From Gemmatimonadota bacterium (lineage in GTDB: Bacteria > Gemmatimonadota > Gemmatimonadetes > Palauibacterales > KS3-K002), in the NCBI GenBank assembly GCA_020344215.1, contig CP070815.1, positions 4,014,220 through 4,078,219 on the forward strand: a stretch of DNA of 64,000 bases. Reading direction: 5' to 3'. Below, piece by piece: positions 53,953 to 62,883 of this stretch. The notes under the pieces are model-generated. The model was not told the origin of the DNA. It did not search any database and saw only the letters and a list, made by a program, of their open reading frames with translations. The first letter of the stretch is position 1. Every line of letters begins with the position of its first letter. The position numbers and the translations under genes were made by a program.

Positions 53953-54920
53953 TCTCTTAACCCGGCGATCCACCGATAGGTGCGTAGCAGGCCATCGGAG
54001 AGCTCCACCGCCGCCTCCCAGCCAATTGCCTGTAGCCTCTCGCATGCCAGGCTATTCCATTGCAGCTCGCCGGGGCGTGCCGGCGCGTGCTCCACCGGGA
54101 CTTCCCGCTCGGCCGCACGCATCAGGGCGGCTGCAAGCTCGTTGACACTCGTCTCGACACCGGTGCCAACGTTGTACGCACGATCGTCTAGGTCCGTCCC
54201 CTGCTCGAGATCCGTCTCAGATACAAGCAAGTTGGCCTGAACGACGTCGCCGACGTAGACATAGTCGCGCGTCTGCTCTCCGTTCCCAAAGACCGTGAGC
54301 GGCTCCTTGTCGATCAAGCGGTTGCAGAAGATCGCCACGACGCCCGCTTCGCCGTGGGGGTCCTGTCGCGGACCGTAGACGTTCGAGTAGCGGAGCGCCA
54401 CGTAGTCGAGGCCGTGCAGAAGCCGGTAGCAGCGCAGATAGAACTCGCTCACCAACTTGCTGACCCCGTAGGGGGACTCCGGTCTTTTCGGCGCATGCTC
54501 GGGGATCGGTCGCTGCTCGGCGTCGCCGTAAACCACCCCGCCCGATGAGACGAAGACGAACCTGCGGCTGCCCCAGTCCCTGGCCGCCTCCAAGAGATTG
54601 AGGATACCCAGAACGTTCACCTCCGCGTCGAAGCGGGGGCGTTGCACAGAAAGCCGTACATCGATCTGAGCGGCGTGGTGGTTGACCAGCTCGAAGCCGC
54701 CCTTGCGATCGAAGAGCTCGAAGATCTGCTCGTCTCGCACGTCGAGCTCGACGAACTCGACGCCGTCCGGCAGGTTCTCGCGTTTTCCGGACGACAGATC
54801 GTCGACGACCGTAACCGACCAGCCTCGCGCCAGGTACGCCTCGGCCACGTGGGAGCCGATGAACCCGGCACCGCCGGTCACGAGTACGGTCTTACTCCCT
54901 GGGTTCTTCCCCAACCGCAT
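53949..54920 (-). CDS. NAD-dependent sugar-nucleotide epimerase/dehydratase
   Basis: The 323-residue extended short-chain dehydrogenase has GGAGFIGSHV (15-24) as the NAD loop, DLSSG, VNHHAAQIDVR, the Ser-Tyr-Lys active site with SPYGVSK and RYSNVYGPRQDP. This fits UDP-glucose 4-epimerase-type enzymes. Substrate specificity cannot be decided between epimerase and dehydratase. The start overlaps the hemA stop by 29 bases; the stop is coupled to tolQ. Confidence 0.87.
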   Translation of the reverse strand: MRLGKNPGSKTVLVTGGAGFIGSHVAEAYLARGWSVTVVDDLSSGKRENLPDGVEFVELDVRDEQIFELFDRKGGFELVNHHAAQIDVRLSVQRPRFDAEVNVLGILNLLEAARDWGSRRFVFVSSGGVVYGDAEQRPIPEHAPKRPESPYGVSKLVSEFYLRCYRLLHGLDYVALRYSNVYGPRQDPHGEAGVVAIFCNRLIDKEPLTVFGNGEQTRDYVYVGDVVQANLLVSETDLEQGTDLDDRAYNVGTGVETSVNELAAALMRAAEREVPVEHAPARPGELQWNSLACERLQAIGWEAAVELSDGLLRTYRWIAGLRE

Positions 54921-56199
54921 CCTCTTCCTCTATCCCGAACAAGTATCTCGCCGCCTCGAGGACGTCGTGCTCTCGACCGTCCTCGGCCGCAGCGCGCATA
55001 CGCGCTGTCGGTTGATGCAGCACCTTCTGCAGCAGGTCACGTGTGAGGCGATCGATTCGCTGGCGATCAGATTCTGACAGGTGATCGAGCTGCGAGCGCG
55101 CGCGATCGAGCTCAGTCTGGCGCAAGCCCTCGGCCCGTTCCCGCAACTGCCTGATGAAGGGGACCGCTTGCAGGCTTGAGTACCAGCGCCAGAACTTGTC
55201 TACCTCCGCAGCGATGATCGTTTCGGCCTTCGGCACCTCGGCCAATCTCCGCTCGTGGTTGGCGGTGACAATGTGCTCGAGGTCATCGATGCTGTAGAGG
55301 AACACGTTCGGCAACTCGCCGATCTCAGGGTCGACATCGCGTGGGATCGCGATATCGATGAAGAAGAGCGGCGATTTCAGCTTGCGCGGCATGCGGCGCT
55401 GAAACTCTTCCCGAGTGATCATCGTATGCGGCGCCGCGGTCGACGTGATAATGATGTCTGTCTCTGGTAGTTGGTCCCAGAAATCGGAGAAGGGGACGGC
55501 TGCCCCATGGAAGCGTTCGGCTACTTCCCGGGCCCTGACCATATTGCGGCTCGCGACCATGACGCTCGCCACACCCTCGTTCACCAGGCATTCGAGGGTA
55601 AGCTCTCCCATGTCGCCGGCGCCGATCACCATCCCGCGCCGGCCGCGCAGCGAGCCGAAGATCTTGCGAGCCAGCTCGACTGCCGCCGACGGTATCGAGG
55701 CGGCGCCTTCGGAGAGACGCGTTTCGCTGCGTACGCGCCCACCCACCGCGAGCGCACTCTGGAACAGGCGGTTGAAGACAGCGCGGACTGCCTGCCTTTG
55801 CCCGGTCAGGCTTCGCGCCATTTCGTAGGCGTCGCGCACTTGCCCTTGGATCTGCACTTCGCCCAGCACCATCGAGTCGAGGCCGGAGACGACCCTGTAG
55901 AGGTGCTGCACGGCTTCCGAACCGCGCCTGACGTAGAGATAGCGCTCTGCAGGTTTAGGGAGTTCGCCGGCCTGCGCCGCGAGTGTCTCGATAACGCGGG
56001 GGATGGCTTCTTCGGGATCGCTGAGATGGAGATAAAACTCCGTCCGGTTGCAGGTCGAGATCAAGGCCGCCTCAGACACGCCCTTGCCCTTGAGGAGATG
56101 GCTGAGCACGTCCGTCATCTCGGTCGAACCGAACGCGAACTTCTCCCTGACCTCAATCGGCGCCGTGCGGTGGCTGAGCCCGATTACAGCGAACGGCAT
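54892..56199 (-). CDS. hemA: Glutamyl-tRNA reductase
   Basis: This 435-residue first enzyme of C5 tetrapyrrole synthesis makes glutamate-1-semialdehyde for HemL (gene at 23885-25183). The N-terminal catalytic domain has GLSHRTAPIEVREK and the nucleophile cysteine in ISTCNRTEF. The NADPH domain carries GAGDMGEL, and the C-terminal dimerisation helix spans about 320-420. It lies 82 bases after the CcsA-like gene, an arrangement seen with hemX-hemA in other bacteria. Confidence 0.96.
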   Translation of the reverse strand: MPFAVIGLSHRTAPIEVREKFAFGSTEMTDVLSHLLKGKGVSEAALISTCNRTEFYLHLSDPEEAIPRVIETLAAQAGELPKPAERYLYVRRGSEAVQHLYRVVSGLDSMVLGEVQIQGQVRDAYEMARSLTGQRQAVRAVFNRLFQSALAVGGRVRSETRLSEGAASIPSAAVELARKIFGSLRGRRGMVIGAGDMGELTLECLVNEGVASVMVASRNMVRAREVAERFHGAAVPFSDFWDQLPETDIIITSTAAPHTMITREEFQRRMPRKLKSPLFFIDIAIPRDVDPEIGELPNVFLYSIDDLEHIVTANHERRLAEVPKAETIIAAEVDKFWRWYSSLQAVPFIRQLRERAEGLRQTELDRARSQLDHLSESDRQRIDRLTRDLLQKVLHQPTARMRAAAEDGREHDVLEAARYLFGIEEEDAVGEEPRE

Positions 56200-56281
56200 G
56201 CCTCGACCTCGGATCCAGTCTCAACCGCAAACGTCGTGAAGAGAGCTTCAGGCCACCGGCTCACTAGATCGCCCCCCATCC

Positions 56282-57097
56282 CTAGAGGAAGAACTGCGTC
56301 TCCGGGATGACCATCCTGGCCGCGAGATATGCCACAAATACCACGGTAAATCCCGCGACGTTCCACATCGCCGCCTGCCGCGGCGTCCGCAAGCGGCTGA
56401 ACCGCATCCAGATCGCCAGCAGCATCGCCAGCCAAGCCAGGACGCCCCAGATCACCTTGGGGTCCGTCCAGCGGAAACCACCCTCGAAGCGAATCGTCCA
56501 TGCCCAGCCGATCGCGATTCCCAGGGTCATCGCACAGAACCCAGTAATGAGAGCCCATTCGGCCAGCTCGTCGAGCGTCTCGAGCGGTGGGAAGAACTCG
56601 AATATGGCGCCGAGCTGCTTGTGCTTGAGTTGCCGCAACTGTAGGAGGTACATGAGCGCCGCCGCCGCTGATACCAGCCACCCAGCGTAGCCGATGAAAC
56701 CGGCGGAGATGTGGATGGCGAGCCATGTCCCGCGAAAGGCGAGCACGGAGCCCGTCGGCTCGATCCCGATCAACAGGGCGAGGACGAGCAGGAGCGCCGC
56801 CGCGGGAGCCAGAAACAGGCCCAGGGGTCGAGCGGAGCGGAAGTGTGCGAACCCGGCGATAGCGAGGCCTAGGAGCAGTGCCAGGCTGGCCAGCGACGGC
56901 CCGAGCCCAACCAGCGGTGGCTCTCCAAACCGGGCCCAGTAGAAGCCGACGCCCACGAGGTGGCACGCCACCCCCGCATAGACGATGACAGCCACCAGTG
57001 CGGTCGCGCCCGAGCGAGCCCGGGCGAACCGCATGGCATATCGAACGGACGCGGCCAGATAGAGCACCGCGGCAATGGCGTAGGCGACAACGTGCAT
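56282..57097 (-). CDS. CcsA/HemX-like cytochrome c assembly protein
   Basis: The 271-residue protein has about eight transmembrane segments and the cytochrome-c-assembly family layout. The WWD-like periplasmic region is degenerate: GWAWTIRFEGGFRWTDPKVIWGVLAW carries the conserved Trp-rich heme-handling segment. I chose ATG 57097 (MHVVAYAIAAV), as the 31-residue extension upstream is polar and overlaps the terminator. With hemA next, it may be HemX, which influences HemA levels, or a true CcsA heme exporter. Confidence 0.82.
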   Translation of the reverse strand: MHVVAYAIAAVLYLAASVRYAMRFARARSGATALVAVIVYAGVACHLVGVGFYWARFGEPPLVGLGPSLASLALLLGLAIAGFAHFRSARPLGLFLAPAAALLLVLALLIGIEPTGSVLAFRGTWLAIHISAGFIGYAGWLVSAAAALMYLLQLRQLKHKQLGAIFEFFPPLETLDELAEWALITGFCAMTLGIAIGWAWTIRFEGGFRWTDPKVIWGVLAWLAMLLAIWMRFSRLRTPRQAAMWNVAGFTVVFVAYLAARMVIPETQFFL

Positions 57098-57126
57098 GCG
57101 AGGGGGAATATACGAATCGGAGGGTA

Positions 57127-57162
57127 AGAAACTAGACCGGCCGGCTCTGCGAGCCGGCCGGT
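57127..57162 (-). terminator. Intrinsic terminator after the LysM gene
   Basis: A perfect 12-base stem ACCGGCCGGCTC/GAGCCGGCCGGT (57136-57162) with a 3-base loop is followed on the minus strand by CTAGTTTCTT. It separates the ssb-LysM transcript from the ccsA-hemA-tol run. Confidence 0.8.
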
Positions 57163-57200
57163 TATCGTTGGCGTAAGCGGCCTCCTGCAAGGGCTCTCGT

Positions 57201-58391
57201 CTACGAGGGCATCTTGCGGACCAAGCGTACCGGCAGTCCGACGTCGATCGTGGGGTGCCGCATGTCGAGCAGGCGCAGAGTCGAGGTCCGCTCGGTGACC
57301 CGCACGACCCGACCTGTTCCGATGAACTCTTCCGGTAGGCTCAGCCCCTCGCGGGTCCTGCGCGTGCGAGCGTAGAGCTCGAACTCGTCGCCGACGAGGA
57401 CGCCCTGACCGCGCCCCACGTCGATGAAGACGAAGTCCTCGCTGGTGGCGATGAGCTGCTCGTCCATGAGAGCGACGAGCTCACCGGAGGGACCGGTCGC
57501 AACGGGCTCGGCGAAGACGCCGGGCTGGAACACGAAGCGCTGCGCTTGCATCGCTTGGTCGCCGATCAGCACTCGGTCATACACCTCGGTCAGAACGGCG
57601 ATGGAAACGTCTTCATAGACCGCGGCGATCGTCGCCATCCCCGTCGGCCGGATTACGTAGCCCCACGGCTTCACCCGCCGCTCGACCCGGAAAACAAGCA
57701 TACGGTCCGCGATGTCAGGCGGTTCCCCGTCGGGATGACTCACGTAGAACCTGCCGAACCTGTGGATGGTGCCCATCGGCTCTACCGCGAAGCCGCGAGG
57801 TGCCGCCGGGTCGACGACTTCGCCGCGCGGCCCCAGTTCGGCCAAGGGCAGCAGCATACCAGCCCGGTAGAAATCGCTTTGCGAGACCGCGACCGGGGGC
57901 ACCGGCGCGATCGGCTGGTAGGTCAGAGTCGTGGCGCCGACGTCGCGTACCGCGAAGATCGTGGCCCGTTCCTCGACCGGCATCGGCTGCGGGCCCTCGG
58001 GCACTACCTCCGGCGGCGTCGGCATATCGGGTGTCGGCACACGCTCCACGACCTCCTCACCCGGAACGGGCTGCTCGCCAGGGATCGGTCGAGGGATGAC
58101 CTCGCCGGGACCCGGCACGAGGAGCTCCTCGGCGGGATAGATCCAGTGAGGATCCTCCACTACGATGGTGTTCAGCCGGTAGATCTCCGGCCAGAGGAAG
58201 GGGTCAGTGAGGTAGAACTCCGCCAGATCCCACAGCGTGTCCCCTGTGCGTACGACGTGGATCCGACGACCCTCTTGGGGCGTCGGCTCTTGCTGCCTTT
58301 CTTGAGCTTGAAGGGGGAGGGCTTCAGGCAGTAGCGCCGCAAGCGCAATCGCGGCGATGGACAAGAGGTGCCTAGAAGGGCAGGTCGTCAC
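57201..58391 (-). CDS. LysM domain protein, exported
   Basis: About 396 residues from a GTG at 58391. A signal peptide (HLLSIAAIALAALLPEALPLQAQ) is followed by one LysM domain (about 45-100: IHVVRTGDTLWDLAEFYLTDPFLWPEIYRLN). A Pro/Glu spacer and then a C-terminal region with repeated small beta-rich units follow, perhaps several FlgT- or SH3-like modules. It should bind peptidoglycan in the periplasm. The start overlaps the ssb end by 20 bases, with GGAGGAGG just ahead; an ATG at 58484 is the alternative but lies deep in ssb. Confidence 0.82.
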   Translation of the reverse strand: MTTCPSRHLLSIAAIALAALLPEALPLQAQERQQEPTPQEGRRIHVVRTGDTLWDLAEFYLTDPFLWPEIYRLNTIVVEDPHWIYPAEELLVPGPGEVIPRPIPGEQPVPGEEVVERVPTPDMPTPPEVVPEGPQPMPVEERATIFAVRDVGATTLTYQPIAPVPPVAVSQSDFYRAGMLLPLAELGPRGEVVDPAAPRGFAVEPMGTIHRFGRFYVSHPDGEPPDIADRMLVFRVERRVKPWGYVIRPTGMATIAAVYEDVSIAVLTEVYDRVLIGDQAMQAQRFVFQPGVFAEPVATGPSGELVALMDEQLIATSEDFVFIDVGRGQGVLVGDEFELYARTRRTREGLSLPEEFIGTGRVVRVTERTSTLRLLDMRHPTIDVGLPVRLVRKMPS

Positions 58392-58809
58392 CCTCCTCCA
58401 GCGATTCCGCCGGGAAATCATCATAGTCCTCACCCCCATAGGTCGACGCCCTCTGTGTCTCGAAGGCGCCCTCTCCGCGGCCACCCAACATCACCATATC
58501 GTTGGCCACGATCTCGGTCGTGTAACGCTTCTGGCCGTTCTGGTCTTCCCACTGGCGGTACTGAAGCCGCCCCTCCACATACACTCGGTCGCCCTTCTTG
58601 AGGTACTGCTCGACGATCTCGGCCAGCTTGTTCCAGGCCACGATCCGGTGCCACTGGGTGTCTTCCTGCATCTCGCCGGTCCGGCTCTGCCAGCGGCGGT
58701 TCGTGGCGACGGACAGCGTCGCCACCCGGGTCCCCTGCGACGTGGTCCGGATCTCTGGATCGTTGCCCAGATTGCCGACGATGATCGCCTTGTTGACGCT
58801 GCGCGACAT
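58372..58809 (-). CDS. ssb: Single-stranded DNA-binding protein
   Basis: This 145-residue protein has an OB-fold start (MSRSVNKAIIVGNLGNDPEIR), TEWHR-like TQWHRIVAW and the conserved acidic tip DDLPF at the C-terminus that recruits repair partners. ATG 58809 has GGAGG 4 bases ahead. It has its own consensus promoter at 58867-58895, fitting a highly expressed gene. Confidence 0.97.
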   Translation of the reverse strand: MSRSVNKAIIVGNLGNDPEIRTTSQGTRVATLSVATNRRWQSRTGEMQEDTQWHRIVAWNKLAEIVEQYLKKGDRVYVEGRLQYRQWEDQNGQKRYTTEIVANDMVMLGGRGEGAFETQRASTYGGEDYDDFPAESLEEGDDLPF

Positions 58810-58866
58810 GTTTCCTCCAAAATCGGCGGTTGGCGTCGATACCACCTGCTTCTGACGCCAGCCAAG

Positions 58867-58895
58867 ATTATACCCGACCGTCAACTTATTGTCAA
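58867..58895 (-). promoter_or_regulatory. Perfect sigma-70 consensus promoter of ssb
   Basis: On the minus strand TTGACA (58895-58890), exactly 17 bases, then TATAAT (58872-58867). Both hexamers and the spacing match the ideal sigma-70 promoter, about 58 bases before the ssb start codon. Confidence 0.85.
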
Positions 58896-58929
58896 CGCGG
58901 GGGTTGCTGGCCCCAGCTTACAGCAGAAT

Positions 58930-59403
58930 CTACTCCTCGGGCGTCAGGGCCCGGCACATGACACGTGCATCTTCCACCGGCGACCGGTAGTAGCGTCGTC
59001 GCAGGCCCACGGGGACGAATCCACGCCGCGCGTACAGCTCCTGAGCGCTCCGGTTGCTGACCCGCACCTCAAGGTAGATCCGCTCCGTCCCTCTCTCGCG
59101 CGCTTGCTCGACAGCCCAGTCGAGCAAGCGGCGGCCGAGCCCGCGGCGGCGCCAGCCGGGAGCGACGGCAAGATTGCCCAGCTCGGCCTCGCGCAGCACG
59201 TACCAAACCACCGCGTAGCCCACCACGGAGCCGTCGATGGCAGCCACCCACAAGGTGGCATCGTCGCGCCCGAGGAGGTTGCGGAAGCTGCCACGACTCC
59301 AAGGAGTGGAGAACGACACGCACTCGATCTCCATTACGGAGTCGAGGTCGGCTTCCACCATCGGCCGGACTTCTGGCACGAGCAGTTGCTCGGCCGTGCT
59401 CAC
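58930..59403 (-). CDS. rimI: Ribosomal protein S18-alanine N-acetyltransferase
   Basis: The 157-residue GNAT enzyme has VRPMVEADLDSVMEIECVSF at the start, the acetyl-CoA loop GWRRRGLGRRLL and the C-terminal ELYARRGFVPVGLRRRYY, all as in RimI. GTG 59403 overlaps the tsaB stop as GTGA and removes an unlikely N-terminal extension. It sits next to tsaB and tsaE, a common clustering of tRNA-t6A and ribosome-modification genes. Confidence 0.9.
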   Translation of the reverse strand: MSTAEQLLVPEVRPMVEADLDSVMEIECVSFSTPWSRGSFRNLLGRDDATLWVAAIDGSVVGYAVVWYVLREAELGNLAVAPGWRRRGLGRRLLDWAVEQARERGTERIYLEVRVSNRSAQELYARRGFVPVGLRRRYYRSPVEDARVMCRALTPEE

Positions 59404-60134
59404 CTCGGCTCTTGCTCCTCCGGGACTCGCCAATCCCGGGCGTATAGTGGCTCCCAGTCCCCCGGCTCTTCGACACGACCCAAATCAGGGGCAACGGAAC
59501 GCAGCCAGAGAAGACTGGCGGCGCGAGGGACGCCGAGGTGCACCGGAAGTACTACCGCACCATTGAATGCCCTTGCGATGGACTCCCGGTGGGCCGCGGC
59601 GCCCTCCCCGACAAACACCGGCTCGAACGCCCGGTCCGCCAACTCCCCGAGCAGCTCAGCGACGCGCCAGGCGGCGGGAGCCAGCTTCTCCACCGGCCCA
59701 TCCGGCGACAACTCGTAGCACGCCGCATAGACCTGTCCGCGCCGTGCGTCGAACATGGCGCAGACGGGGCCGCTCGCCCCCGTCCCTGCAGCGACAGCCA
59801 AGAGGCTGGAGTACGCGAATAGCGGCGTTCGGCGCGCCATCGTCCACCCCTTGGCCATCGACGCCGCGATGCGCACACCTGTAAACGAGCCAGGTCCGCT
59901 CCCCACGACGAAGGCGGAGACATCCTCGGCGGCCGTCTCCGTGACCGTCAGCGCGTGGTCGACAGCGGGCAGCAAGCGCTCCGAGTGCGAGCCACGTATG
60001 TCAAAGGTGCACTCGAGCGCTAGGCCGTCACGCCAGACCGCCACGGAGCCGACCGAGGTGGCGGTTTCCAGCGCCAGCCAGATCCCCGACTCGGGGCGCC
60101 TCTCGGACGCGGCCTCACGCCGCCTGCCCTTCAC
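59400..60134 (-). CDS. tsaB: tRNA threonylcarbamoyladenosine protein TsaB
   Basis: This 244-residue ASKHA-fold protein has LALETATSVGSVAVW and GSGPGSFTGVRIAAS, both typical of TsaB, the partner of TsaD/TsaE in t6A37 synthesis. The first ~15 residues are a basic extension. It overlaps tsaE by 4 bases and rimI by 4 bases. Confidence 0.93.
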   Translation of the reverse strand: MKGRRREAASERRPESGIWLALETATSVGSVAVWRDGLALECTFDIRGSHSERLLPAVDHALTVTETAAEDVSAFVVGSGPGSFTGVRIAASMAKGWTMARRTPLFAYSSLLAVAAGTGASGPVCAMFDARRGQVYAACYELSPDGPVEKLAPAAWRVAELLGELADRAFEPVFVGEGAAAHRESIARAFNGAVVLPVHLGVPRAASLLWLRSVAPDLGRVEEPGDWEPLYARDWRVPEEQEPR

Positions 60135-60598
60135 CAGCCGACAGGCTCCGGAGCCGAGCCCAAGCGGCTCAGCTGGACGACACGTTCATCCGGGCCAGAC
60201 CCGTAGTCGATGTTTACCTCCCAACGATCGTCCGGCTGTTGGCCCTCGGCGCGTGTGGCCCACTCTAGCAGCACCAGCCCAGGCGTGCTCAGAAGCTCGT
60301 CCCAGCCGAGGGGCTCGATCGGGTCGCCGGCGCGCAGCCGGAACAGGTCCACGTGGTGGATCGTGAAGCTTCTTGGGCTCGCGTAGGCCTGGACCAGGGT
60401 GAAACTGGGAGAGGGAATGTGACCGGTAATCCCGGCACCCCTGCAGATGGCCCGGGCCAGTACGCTTTTCCCCGCGCCCAGCGGGCCGTTCAGTGCGATC
60501 CACAGCGGTGGCTCGACGCTCGCACCGACTCGCTCACCCCAGCCAACCAGCTCGGGCTCCCTGAAGGCTCTGGGCCCAAGGGAGTCGGTCAGGCTCAT
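60131..60598 (-). CDS. tsaE: tRNA threonylcarbamoyladenosine ATPase TsaE
   Basis: The 155-residue P-loop ATPase of the t6A complex has Walker [15 protein letters not shown] (about 39-52), [10 protein letters not shown] and HHVDLFRL with the conserved acidic residue. The order tsaE-tsaB with 4-base overlaps indicates coordinated production. It follows uvrB by the same kind of overlap. Confidence 0.94.
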   Translation of the reverse strand: MSLTDSLGPRAFREPELVGWGERVGASVEPPLWIALNGPLGAGKSVLARAICRGAGITGHIPSPSFTLVQAYASPRSFTIHHVDLFRLRAGDPIEPLGWDELLSTPGLVLLEWATRAEGQQPDDRWEVNIDYGSGPDERVVQLSRLGSAPEPVGW

Positions 60599-62682
60599 CG
60601 TCTGCGCCTCCGCTCGCCGCCGCGCTGTCGCGTTTCCATCTCCGCCCTTATCTGGAAGATGTGGTCGCGCAGCTCGGACGCCAACTCAAAATCGAGCGCT
60701 TCAGCCGCCCGCTCCATCTCGAGGGTGAGGCGCTCAACGAGCTCTTCGGGCTCTAGCTGGGGCAACCCGGCCAGCGTCTCGACTGCCCGAGCTCCCGGAT
60801 CGAGGCGCGAGTCTGCGACGGCCGTGGCGCGCCGCACCTCGTCCGGCGATTTGCGAATCGAACGCGGAGTGATTCCGTGCTTGGTGTTGTAGTCGTGCTG
60901 GATCTCGCGACGGCGGTTGGTCTCCTCGATACAGCGCTGCATGGAGCCCGTCACCGTGTCGGCGTACATGATCGCCTTGCCGCGTTCGTTGCGAGCCGCG
61001 CGACCGATCGTCTGTATGAGGCTCTTGTCGGAACGCAGGAAGCCCTCCTTGTCCGCGTCGAGAATCGCCACGAGCGACACCTCCGGCAAATCGAGGCCTT
61101 CCCGCAGCAGGTTGATTCCGACGAGCACATCGAACAGTCCCAATCGCAGGCCGCGCAAGATCTCGACACGCTCGATGGCGTCGATGTCCGAGTGCATGTA
61201 CCGAACCCTCATGCCCAAACCCATCAGGTACTCGGTGAGATCCTCCGCCATGCGCTTCGTGAGCGTCGTGACCAGCGCCCGCTCGCCCCTCGCGGCGCGC
61301 TCCCGGACCTCGGCGATCAAGTCATCGACCTGGCCGCGGATCGGTCTTACGTCGACCGCGGGGTCGAGGAGGCCGGTGGGCCGGATAACCTGTTCGACGA
61401 CGACGCCGCCGGACCGCTCCAGCTCGTAGTCACCCGGTGTCGCCGAGACGAAGATCGCCCGAGGCACCAGCGACTCCCACTCCCCGAACCTGAGTGGCCG
61501 GTTATCGAGGGCACTGGGCAAGCGGAACCCGTAGTCGACGAGCGTCCGCTTGCGCGAGCGGTCGCCCTCGTACATACCGCCGACCTGCGGCACGGTGACG
61601 TGTGACTCGTCAACGATGACGAGGAAGTCCTCGGGGAAGAAGTCGAGGAGGCATGCCGGGCGCTCGCCCGCGGCGCGCCCCGAGAGATGGCGCGCGTAAT
61701 TCTCGATCCCGGCGCAGTAGCCGACCTCGCGGAGCATTTCGAGATCGTAGCCCGTCCTGTGCTCGAGGCGCTGCGCCTCCAAGAGCTGCCCGTTCCGACG
61801 CAGCTCGACCAGACGATCCTTGAGCTCCTCCTCGATCAGCTTGATCGCTCGGTTGAGCGAAGGCTGCCCGATGGCATAGTGGGTGGCCGGGTAGACCGCT
61901 GTCTGATCGAGATCGGCGATCACATCACCGGTGAGTGGGTTGATCTTCGTGAGCCGGTCGACCTGATCGCCCCAGAGCTCGACACGTACCGCCTGCTCCT
62001 CGTAGGCCGGGAAGACCTCTACGACGTCGCCACGCACCCGGAAGGTCCCGCGCCGGAATTCGAGATCGCTGCGGTTATACTGGACGTCAACCAGGGCGGC
62101 GAGGATCTCGTCGCGGCCTATCTCCTGGCCCCGCTCGAGAATCACCATCAGGTCACGGTACTCGGCCGGGTCGCCCAGACCGTAGATCGCCGATACCGAC
62201 GCCACCACGATGACGTCATCGCGCTCCATCAGGCTCGATGTGGTTCGCAGGCGGAGCCGGTCGATGTCCTCGTTGATCGAGGCGTCCTTCTCGATGTACG
62301 TGTCCGTCTGCGGGACGTAGGCCTCGGGTTGGTAGTAGTCGTAGTAGGAGATGAAGTACTCGACGGCGTTGGCTGGGAAGAACTGCTTGAGTTCGCCGTA
62401 GAGCTGCGCCGCCAACGTCTTATTGTGGCTCATCACGAGCGCCGGGCGACCCCAGCGCGCGATGGTGTGCGCCATGCTCAGCGTCTTCCCCGATCCCGTC
62501 ACCCCCATCAGGGTCTGCCAACGCTCTCCCCGCTCGAGACCGCTCACGAGCTCATCGATCGCCCCAGGCTGGTCACCGGTCGGTTCGAACGGCGTGCGTA
62601 GATCGAAGCGGGCACGGCGCGGCTCACGACGTCGCCCGCCTCTCAATGAATCGCCAGAGCTCGAGAGTATCCTTGGACGCAT
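60595..62682 (-). CDS. uvrB: Excinuclease ABC subunit B
   Basis: The 695-residue helicase-like repair protein has Walker A GVTGSGKT, the beta-hairpin region [21 protein letters not shown] that probes damage, helicase motifs DESHVTVPQ and TIGRAARN, and a C-terminal UvrC-binding UVR motif ([19 protein letters not shown]). The N-terminus has about 20 extra basic residues before [14 protein letters not shown], so a later start is possible but none is clearly better. It heads uvrB-tsaE-tsaB-rimI. Confidence 0.96.
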   Translation of the reverse strand: MRPRILSSSGDSLRGGRRREPRRARFDLRTPFEPTGDQPGAIDELVSGLERGERWQTLMGVTGSGKTLSMAHTIARWGRPALVMSHNKTLAAQLYGELKQFFPANAVEYFISYYDYYQPEAYVPQTDTYIEKDASINEDIDRLRLRTTSSLMERDDVIVVASVSAIYGLGDPAEYRDLMVILERGQEIGRDEILAALVDVQYNRSDLEFRRGTFRVRGDVVEVFPAYEEQAVRVELWGDQVDRLTKINPLTGDVIADLDQTAVYPATHYAIGQPSLNRAIKLIEEELKDRLVELRRNGQLLEAQRLEHRTGYDLEMLREVGYCAGIENYARHLSGRAAGERPACLLDFFPEDFLVIVDESHVTVPQVGGMYEGDRSRKRTLVDYGFRLPSALDNRPLRFGEWESLVPRAIFVSATPGDYELERSGGVVVEQVIRPTGLLDPAVDVRPIRGQVDDLIAEVRERAARGERALVTTLTKRMAEDLTEYLMGLGMRVRYMHSDIDAIERVEILRGLRLGLFDVLVGINLLREGLDLPEVSLVAILDADKEGFLRSDKSLIQTIGRAARNERGKAIMYADTVTGSMQRCIEETNRRREIQHDYNTKHGITPRSIRKSPDEVRRATAVADSRLDPGARAVETLAGLPQLEPEELVERLTLEMERAAEALDFELASELRDHIFQIRAEMETRQRGGERRRRR

Positions 62683-62883
62683 ATCTTACTGAACATCGGA
62701 CACGTCGCATCGGCTGCCCAGGTTCGCGGTGCCGATGCAGCTTCGCCACCGAACGTTGAACACCCAGCATCGAATGCTAGACGCCTAGGGCCTCCAGTTC
62801 AATCTCCGATGTTCAGTGCCCAGGGTTCTTCGTTCGGGTGTGAGTTCGATGTCCGATGTGGGATGTTCGATCCTCGCTACACG
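62683..62883. other. Gap with GTTGAAC / CGATGT spacer words
   Basis: The 201 bases between uvrB and the partial TPR gene contain several short degenerate repeats such as GAACGTTGAACA (62751-62762), TCCGATGTTCAGTG and CGATGTCCGATGTGGGATGTTCGAT-like runs near 62847-62871. The word ACGTTGAAC also occurs in the hutU-hutI gap (43246-43254). I see no gene here; the uvrB promoter is probably inside. Confidence 0.5.
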